From NCBI RefSeq assembly GCF_030757795.1, contig NZ_JAUQWH010000043.1:1-57329 (forward strand): 57,329 nucleotides of DNA, given 5' to 3'. This stretch comes from Actinoplanes oryzae. GTDB taxonomy: Bacteria; Actinomycetota; Actinomycetes; Mycobacteriales; Micromonosporaceae. Of the stretch, positions 51,712 through 57,329 are shown one piece after another; position 1 is the stretch's first letter; every line of letters begins with the position of its first letter. Below the pieces are notes generated by a model, which had not been told where the DNA came from, made no database searches, and worked only from the letters and a program-made list of their open reading frames with translations. Both the position numbers and the translations under genes were made by a program.

Positions 51712-52016
51712 TACGCCCTCCCCAGGGTGGAGCCTCCCCGGGACGTTACGCGACGAAGGACTCACACCCAGTTCCCTAAATGGGTGACTCGGGGCAAGTA
51801 GTGGCAGGCGCATATCGAGCCTCCAGTGCGGTTCTGACGCGTCGCGCCTGCCGACGAGTCGCAGGTCGGAGACGTTGGCTCGCCTCCCACGTCCTCTCAT
51901 CGGCATGTCCGCATGGGCGGACGTCTTACAGGGAGTGGCGGATAGACCTCCTGACGGATCGTGGGCCGCGCGAGGCCTGCTGTCCGGGACGTCCCGGGCT
52001 GGCAGGCCTCGGGAGT
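51712..52016. other. 305-bp intergenic region upstream of lectin gene
   Basis: Holds the lectin ribosome site and probable promoter. CACCCA-N10-TGGGTG (51765-51786) is an inverted repeat 55-75 bases before the lectin ATG. Nothing else recognisable. Confidence 0.45.
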
Positions 52017-52928
52017 TCAGGTGCCGGATGCCATGTAGGCGGCCAAGATGTAGTTGAGATGCCGATCGAGGTTCTTACGGGCGCGGTCGTAGCGCATCGT
52101 GGTCTTCGGATCGGCATGCCGGGCGGCGATCTGCACATCGCGGAGGCTGACCCCCGCGTCCAGCATGGTCGTGACGAATGTATGCCGCAGCATGTGCGGA
52201 TGCATCCGCGGCATCCGGATCCCCGCCGTCGCGGACAGCTCTTGAAGCCGGCGGGTCGCGGCGTGCCGATCCATCCGCCGACCGAGCGTGTTGCGCAGGA
52301 TCGTCCCGTGCTCGCGGTTTCCGACGGCGTGCTCGATCGCCCGAGCAACCGCTGGCGGCAACGGGACCAGCACGGTCTTGTCGCCCTTGCCGCGGATCTT
52401 CAGGACCCGATGGCCGTGCTCCTCGCCCAGGCCGGCGACGTTCGCGCCGCATGCCTCGAAGATCCGCAACCCGAGCAGGCCGAGCATCGCGATCAACGCA
52501 AAGTCGTTCCGGTTGGCCGACAGCCGCGCGGTCGTCAGCAAGGCCTCGAACTGCAGATGCCCGAGCCCGAGCGTCGGTGAATCCGTCGGCGTCGGTGGCC
52601 GGCGCACATAGTCGGCCGGCGAGTGGGCCAGGATCTGGTCGATGACGCAGACCCGATAGAAGCCGACCACGACCGACAGCCGCCGGGAAACAGTCGAGGG
52701 CTGGTAGCAGCGGACCTCCTGCAACCAGCGCACGTAACGCTCGATCGCGGCCCGACCCAGGTTCAACGGATCGAGCTCCTGACCCGTGCACAAGGTCAGG
52801 AACACCTTGAGGTCCGAGCCGGTGTGGACCCGGGACTCGCCGCGGTACCTGCCCAGGTACGCGGCCACCGCTGCGCGCAGCACACGCTCGGGCACAACAG
52901 CTTGATCAGAAACCGAAGAGGCAGTCAT
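52017..52928 (-). CDS. tyrosine recombinase/integrase (XerC/D-like)
   Basis: 303 aa. N-terminal SAM-like core-binding domain (about 15-110: VLRAAVAAYLGRYRGESRVHT, YVRWLQEVRCYQPSTVSRRL). Catalytic domain with Arg in GLLGLRIFEACG, HxxR in HPHMLRHTFVTT, His in IAARHADPKTTMRY and nucleophile Tyr in that same MRYDRAR segment. Intact throughout, unlike the related copy at 49746-50661. Codirectional with the lectin gene. Drives site-specific integration/excision of an element whose ends are not visible here. The 5-prime flanks of the two copies are also similar. Confidence 0.94.
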   Translation of the reverse strand: MTASSVSDQAVVPERVLRAAVAAYLGRYRGESRVHTGSDLKVFLTLCTGQELDPLNLGRAAIERYVRWLQEVRCYQPSTVSRRLSVVVGFYRVCVIDQILAHSPADYVRRPPTPTDSPTLGLGHLQFEALLTTARLSANRNDFALIAMLGLLGLRIFEACGANVAGLGEEHGHRVLKIRGKGDKTVLVPLPPAVARAIEHAVGNREHGTILRNTLGRRMDRHAATRRLQELSATAGIRMPRMHPHMLRHTFVTTMLDAGVSLRDVQIAARHADPKTTMRYDRARKNLDRHLNYILAAYMASGT

Positions 52929-53046
52929 AACTCACGGTGCGTCACCGCCGCCAAGAGCACCAACGCCCTCGACGCGGCAGATGAGCGCGCGTGATCTTGG
53001 TGTCAATGAGCTATTGGCGAGTGATTGGGGCGTCTTTTGGCTGGTG

Positions 53047-54294
53047 TCAGTGTGCGATTGGAAGGAAGGTCCAGTAGCCGTTTTCGGTGGCGGTGAGGCC
53101 GAATCTTTTGCTGGGTTCGAGGTTGTTTCTGATTAGTGAGAATAGGTCGGCGAGTATGGAGGTGCGGTCGCCGTAGTAGGAGTGGCTCATGAGGCCGGTG
53201 TCGAGTTGGCTGGCGTCGATGGTGTCGATGCCGTCGATGACGATGATGGCGGGTCCTGATTGTCCGGCGCGTGGGTAGCGGGCGAGTTTTTGGGAGGCTT
53301 TGAGGGCGAGGTCGTTGGAGGAGGCGTAGAGGGTGTAGCGGTCGGCGTGGTGGGGGAATTGGGCGGCGAGTTGGGTGAAGACTGCGGCGTCGATGTCGGG
53401 TGCGGCGAAGATGACTTGGCCGAGGCTGGTGGATTCGGTGGGGGTGAGGTCGGCGAGGCCTTGGGTGACGACGCGGTTGCCCATGCTGTGGGCGAGCAGG
53501 TGCAGTCGTCGGGCGCCGAGTTGGCTGAGGGCTAGTCGGAGGAAGTCGGCGAAGTGGGGGCGGGTCCAGAGGGTGTTGTCGGCGTCGGTGGGGTAGCGCA
53601 GGGTGGTGCCTTCCGATGGCCAGCTGTAGAGCATGGGCAGGCCGGTGAATTGCAGGTCGTAGGCGATTTGTGCGGTGCGGCGGGCGGCGTCGGTGAAGGT
53701 GACGTTGTAGCCGTGGATGAAGAGCAGTGCCTCCGGGGTGGCGGAGGTAGTGATCGCGTCGGACGCTCGCTGGGTGAAGGTGTCGCGGGTCAGCTGGTCG
53801 ATGTCGAGGAGTTGGACGTGCTTGGCGGGGTTGGCGCGGAACTGGAGTTTCCACAGTGTGGATTTCTCGAGTGCGCCCATGCGGTGGTCGTCCGGCACGC
53901 TCACGCGGGCCACGCCGTAGGTTGGTGTCCCGCGGCTGCCGGTGAACGGGTCGGCCCTGTGGTGGGTGGGGGCACGGTCGGTGGCGTAGAGGATCGGGAT
54001 GTCGAGGTATCGGTCGTGTTTGACGGCGCCGGGTATGTCTGGTGGTAGCGGGCCGCGCGTGATGGTGACGTCGAGTTCGCGGATGAGCCGGTCGGCGGCG
54101 GCTGGCCGGGTTTGGAAGGCGTTGAGCAGTGCGGTGGCTTCGGTGTCGCCGGTGCTGCCGGCGGCTCGGGCGGCCTCGATCAGGCGTAGCTGGAGCAGCA
54201 CGGAGCGCTCGAACGACTCGTCGGGTTCGGCTAGTTGCGGCCAGACCCGTGCCACGACCTCGACGAGGACCGCGACTTCGTCGAATGCCTCCAT
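53047..54294 (-). CDS. DUF900-type alpha/beta hydrolase with N-terminal helical domain
   Basis: 415 aa. Hydrolase part: PEALLFIHGYNVTFTDAARR, PMLYSWPSEGTTLRYPTDADNTLW (both hallmarks of DUF900), nucleophile Ser270 in HLLAHSMGNRVV, candidate acid Asp328 (YASSNDLA) and His371 (LMSHSYYGD). Residues 1-75 are an added acidic, helical segment (EVAVLVEVVARVWPQLAEPDESFER) that could be a protein-protein adaptor. No signal peptide. Divergent from the CHAT-STAND gene across 226 bases. A lipase/esterase effector of a conflict system is plausible; DUF900 members otherwise lack a defined role. Confidence 0.85.
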   Translation of the reverse strand: MEAFDEVAVLVEVVARVWPQLAEPDESFERSVLLQLRLIEAARAAGSTGDTEATALLNAFQTRPAAADRLIRELDVTITRGPLPPDIPGAVKHDRYLDIPILYATDRAPTHHRADPFTGSRGTPTYGVARVSVPDDHRMGALEKSTLWKLQFRANPAKHVQLLDIDQLTRDTFTQRASDAITTSATPEALLFIHGYNVTFTDAARRTAQIAYDLQFTGLPMLYSWPSEGTTLRYPTDADNTLWTRPHFADFLRLALSQLGARRLHLLAHSMGNRVVTQGLADLTPTESTSLGQVIFAAPDIDAAVFTQLAAQFPHHADRYTLYASSNDLALKASQKLARYPRAGQSGPAIIVIDGIDTIDASQLDTGLMSHSYYGDRTSILADLFSLIRNNLEPSKRFGLTATENGYWTFLPIAH

Positions 54295-54520
54295 CGGACC
54301 TCCTCGCTTGTTCCATCACTGAACCTGATCGGGTTCTGTCTGTCGATCGGCGACACACCGATGTGGGCGTACTTTCGGTCGGGCACGTGGGACGGAACGG
54401 TCATGCGTTCCGGAGCCACTTTTGGTGGTATTGACGTGCGGGAGGCGGTTGCCGTGCTGTCATCGCGTACCGTCGGCCGTCCGAGGTGCGAAGCCGTCCC
54501 GGGATGGAGGGAGGTCGGGT

Positions 54521-57329
54521 GTGGTCACCGGTCTGGTGGTGGACGGCTCGGGCTTTGAGGTCGTGGCCGGCACGGAGCGGGTCGGGCCCCGCCGTGGGGT
54601 GGGTACGCAGGATCAGGTGCTGTTGGCGGAGATCGGCGCCCGGTATGTGCGTGGGGTCCAGGCGCACGCGGGCGACGAGGTGTTCGTGGAGTTGGGCCAG
54701 CAGTTGTGGTCCTGGCTGGAGGGCGAGCAGGGGCAGCTGACCGCTCTCCTGGAGCGCGCCGGCGCGCCGCTGGTGTTTGAGGTGCGGGGGCCGGCGGTGC
54801 CGTCGGAGGCGGCCCGGGCGCTGTTGCGGGCGCCGTGGGAGTTGCTGGCCCGTCCGGGTGGTGAATTCCTGGCCGCGGACGCGCTGTCGCGGTTTGGTGT
54901 GGTGCGCCGGTTGGGGGCCCCGGGTGTGGTGCCGGCACCGGATGGGTATCGGCTGGGTTTGGTGTTCATGGCCTCGGCGCCGCGGCAGCAGCGTGAGCTG
55001 GACTTCGAGGCGGAGGAGGCGGCGATTCTGGCCGCGGTCGACGAGACGCGGGTGGATCTGGTGGTGGAGGACACCGGCAACCCGGTTCAGTTGGGTCGCC
55101 GGTTGGCGGATCTGGGCGGGATGCCGGTGGTGCATCTGTCTTGCCATGGGGTGAACCGCTGGCAGGTGTCGCCGGGTGGGCCGCGGGTACCGGTGCTGAT
55201 GATGGAAGACGAGGTCGGTGACGATCTGCCCACGCCGGCCGCCGACCTTGTCGAGGTGATGACCGAGGCGCCGCGGCTGGTGTTCCTGTCGGCGTGTCTG
55301 ACCGCGAGTCCGGCGGACGCGGGCGGGCACCTGCCGCCGGGGCCTGGCCACCGGGCGGTCGCGGCGGGGGTGGTAGACGCGGATGGCACGGTCGCGCATT
55401 CGCTGTCCACTTCGCTGATCACGGCCGGGTTCCCGGCCGTGCTGGGCTGGGACGGGTCGGTCGGGGACCGGGCCGCAACGCTGTTCGCGGAGCATCTGTA
55501 TCGGCAGCTGAGCAACCGGGCTGATCTTGCGGTGGCGGTCGGGGATGCCCGCCGCGCCGTGCTCGGCGCCGCCGATCCGCGGGTGAGCTCGGACTGGCAC
55601 CTCGCCAGGTTGTGGGTCGGCCCGTCCGGCGGTGGCCGGCTGGTGGGCGGGGTGCGGCGGCGTTCCCGGGTGTCGGCGGTGCACGGCACCAAGGTGTTCC
55701 TGGACCGCAAGGAGCACGTGCCGGTCGCGGCGCCGGAGATGTTCGTCGGCCGCCGTCTGGAGTTGCAGCAGGCGCTACGGGCATTGCGGGATCCGGACCG
55801 GGCCGGGGTGTTGCTGCATGGGCAGGGCCGGCTCGGTAAATCGAGCCTGGCGGCCCGGATCGCCGACCGCAGCCCTCAGTTGCTCCCCGCGGTGGTCTTC
55901 GGTGACTACAGCGCGGCCGCGATCCTGGAGGTGATCGAACAGGCGGTGCATGCCCTGCCTGCGGCGCGGGACCTGATCGCGCAGCGTCGTGGGCAGGTGC
56001 GGGACCGGCCGGAGACCTTCGAGCCGCTGCTGACCGACCTGGTGGCCGGGCCGTTGGGACGCGCTGACGAGGGACAGCGGGCGCTGCTGCTGATCATCGA
56101 CGATCTGGAACAGGTGCTGCTACCGGATCCGCAGGGCTTTCATCGGGTCGCACCAGCCGTGGCGCCGGTGCTGGCGGCGGCGCTGCGAGCTTTCGACCCG
56201 TCCGTCACCGACAGCCGGTTACTGCTGACCAGCCGGTTCCAGTTCACCCTGGACGGGCTGCCGGACCGGCTGGAACAGATCCCGCTGCGCCCGCTGTCGC
56301 TGGTCGCCCGGCTCAAACTGCTCAACCGGCAGCAGGCCCTGGCCAGCCCTCGGTTGCAGGCCGAGCGGTCCGCGCTGGCCGCACGGGCGGCCGAGGTCAG
56401 CCGCGGCAATCCCGGCCTGCAAGATCTGATCGGGTTACGGCTGGTCTACAGCGACCAGATCGACGCCGGCCGCGCGACGGCCGCCATCACCGACATGGAA
56501 GCCTACCTGCGTCAAGGTGACCTGCCCGCGGAGCCGCAGGTGCGGCAGTTCCTGGAAAACCTGGCCCTGGACACCCTGCTCGAGTTGGCCGGCCCGGCCC
56601 ACCGCGCACTACTGCGCGACCTGACACTATTCGAGCTGCCGGTACCGGAACCGGCCGTCACCGCCCTCGCGCAGCACAGCGGCGGGTCGGCGGCCCGCCT
56701 GCGCGGGCTGGGACTGCTCGACACATTCCCCGACCCGCACCAGCCACAACAGACAGCCACGGCGGTCAACACGCTGGCCGTGGGACGTCTCACCCCGCTG
56801 ACCGACAACGAGATCACCGTTCTGGCAATGCTGACGGTCGCTCCCCTCTTCGACGCCTGGGGCGGCACCGCCAACGGCCGAAGCTTCCCGATGGACCTGG
56901 AACTGACCAGGCTCGCGTTGCACGCCGGCGACCCGCAGGTGACCGCCGCGTGCGCCGCCGGCGCCGTCCAAGCATTGAAGGCCGGACCCGCCGCCGCCGC
57001 CTTCCACCTCGCCGAAGAAGCGATCACCCTCCTCGACCAGCACCACCACAGCGTCCCGCTTCAACTGCTGCGCCACGCCGCTGACACCGCCCGCGTCAGC
57101 GGAGACGGCCAAAGCGCCCTGCAACTGTTCGACCGCGCCAGCCGCCTGGCCCGCACCGGTGACGAGCAGCAGACAGACCCGCTCGGCTACGCCCGGGTAA
57201 CCGCCGAACACGCCACCTACCTCATCCAACGCGGCGACCTCGACCGCGCCGAACACCTGCTGCACCAAGCCCACGAGGCGTTCACCGCCGCCGGCTCCGA
57301 CGGCGAAGCCGCCACCTGCCAAGGCACCC
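54521..57329 (+). CDS. CHAT caspase-like protease fused to STAND ATPase and helical repeats (partial)
   Basis: At least 936 aa, open to the window end. GTG 54521 with GGAGGGAGG six bases upstream. Residues about 90-365: CHAT domain with catalytic His209 (VVHLSCHG) and Cys259 (LVFLSACLTAS), followed by AGFPAVLGWDGSVGDRAATLF typical of CHAT. About 405-700: STAND/AAA ATPase, MFVGRRLEL, Walker A GQGRLGKSS (434-442), Walker B LLLIIDDLEQVL (523-534). From about 800: TPR-like helices. Such proteases with a sensor ATPase and repeats are predicted cell-suicide or effector-activating switches. Divergent from the DUF900 hydrolase, a likely partner. Confidence 0.92.
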   Translation, partial: MVTGLVVDGSGFEVVAGTERVGPRRGVGTQDQVLLAEIGARYVRGVQAHAGDEVFVELGQQLWSWLEGEQGQLTALLERAGAPLVFEVRGPAVPSEAARALLRAPWELLARPGGEFLAADALSRFGVVRRLGAPGVVPAPDGYRLGLVFMASAPRQQRELDFEAEEAAILAAVDETRVDLVVEDTGNPVQLGRRLADLGGMPVVHLSCHGVNRWQVSPGGPRVPVLMMEDEVGDDLPTPAADLVEVMTEAPRLVFLSACLTASPADAGGHLPPGPGHRAVAAGVVDADGTVAHSLSTSLITAGFPAVLGWDGSVGDRAATLFAEHLYRQLSNRADLAVAVGDARRAVLGAADPRVSSDWHLARLWVGPSGGGRLVGGVRRRSRVSAVHGTKVFLDRKEHVPVAAPEMFVGRRLELQQALRALRDPDRAGVLLHGQGRLGKSSLAARIADRSPQLLPAVVFGDYSAAAILEVIEQAVHALPAARDLIAQRRGQVRDRPETFEPLLTDLVAGPLGRADEGQRALLLIIDDLEQVLLPDPQGFHRVAPAVAPVLAAALRAFDPSVTDSRLLLTSRFQFTLDGLPDRLEQIPLRPLSLVARLKLLNRQQALASPRLQAERSALAARAAEVSRGNPGLQDLIGLRLVYSDQIDAGRATAAITDMEAYLRQGDLPAEPQVRQFLENLALDTLLELAGPAHRALLRDLTLFELPVPEPAVTALAQHSGGSAARLRGLGLLDTFPDPHQPQQTATAVNTLAVGRLTPLTDNEITVLAMLTVAPLFDAWGGTANGRSFPMDLELTRLALHAGDPQVTAACAAGAVQALKAGPAAAAFHLAEEAITLLDQHHHSVPLQLLRHAADTARVSGDGQSALQLFDRASRLARTGDEQQTDPLGYARVTAEHATYLIQRGDLDRAEHLLHQAHEAFTAAGSDGEAATCQGT

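Larger units (their letters stand above)
49746..52945. mobile_element. putative integrated element: two recombinase copies around a lectin gene
   Basis: Two homologous recombinase genes in direct orientation, 2.3 kb apart, with one cargo gene (ricin-type lectin) of different composition between them. Most likely successive insertions or a tandem duplication at one site. No tRNA, attachment-site repeat or terminal inverted repeat long enough to fix borders was found, so limits are approximate. Confidence 0.45.

Noticed and set aside
49746..52928. Composite transposon model with recombinases as flanking insertion sequences
   Set aside because: The flanking genes are tyrosine recombinases, no terminal inverted repeats or target duplications are visible, and one copy is dead; duplication or repeated integration fits better.
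1..57329. tRNA, rRNA or CRISPR loci
   Set aside because: Reading through the intergenic spaces I found no cloverleaf-like, ribosomal or spaced-repeat sequence. A tRNA scan would be needed to exclude one formally.

Overview
This 57.3-kb window is GC-rich DNA from an actinomycete. GTG and TTG starts are common, stop/start overlaps (ATGA, GTGA) are frequent, and the gene families are typical of the group: an F420-type luciferase-like oxidoreductase, an MtrAB/CseBC-type two-component system with a lipoprotein, SARP/AfsR regulators, and a class A penicillin-binding protein with a PASTA tail. A Micromonosporaceae-like host (Actinoplanes and relatives) is a reasonable inference, but nothing in the sequence proves it.

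Layout. 0-12.6 kb: end of a secreted esterase, a divergent AraC regulator / aldo-keto reductase pair, an amidohydrolase, a D-2-hydroxyacid dehydrogenase, a PASTA-PBP, an orphan sugar-binding lipoprotein, an uncharacterised protein coupled to a HAD phosphatase, a PQ-loop membrane protein with a decapeptide-repeat tail, and a secreted pyroglutamyl-peptidase-like protein whose catalytic Cys position holds Ser. 12.6-16.7 kb: a degenerate pterin-synthase-like protein, then a two-gene unit of an 880-aa protein of unknown family and an HEFGH metallopeptidase-like protein. 17.1-22.7 kb: a signalling block with an alpha/beta hydrolase, response regulator / histidine kinase / GerMN lipoprotein operon, two STAS proteins and a GAF-GGDEF cyclase. 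GTCAC-N6-GTCAC repeats lie both upstream of the regulator and in front of the cyclase. 22.8-38.4 kb: TetR/MMPL, two hydrolases with AraC and LuxR regulators, LysR/EamA, a luciferase-like oxidoreductase with a membrane GGDEF-EAL protein, and TetR/MFS. Several of these regulator/target pairs have visible palindromic operators.

38.5-46.7 kb is a complete lasso-peptide locus. On the minus strand it runs SARP regulator, cyclase (C), RRE protein (B1), leader peptidase (B2), precursor (A), ABC exporter (D). A large AfsR-type STAND regulator converges on it from the other side. The 39-codon precursor gene (43122-43241) is very short and easily missed. Its leader carries the YxxPxLxxxGxF recognition motif and a conserved Thr, followed by an aromatic, acidic core. 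Strong hairpins flank the precursor gene on both sides.

46.8-57.3 kb is accessory DNA: small acetyltransferases, a possible Imm33/DUF2185-like immunity protein coupled to a 60-aa protein, and a PEGA-like small protein. Then come two related tyrosine recombinases (one decayed by at least three frameshifts) around a secreted ricin-type lectin. Last is a divergent pair: a DUF900-type alpha/beta hydrolase and a CHAT caspase-like / STAND ATPase / helical-repeat protein that runs off the end of the window. This pair looks like a conflict or defence module and, with the lasso locus, is the most interesting part of the window.
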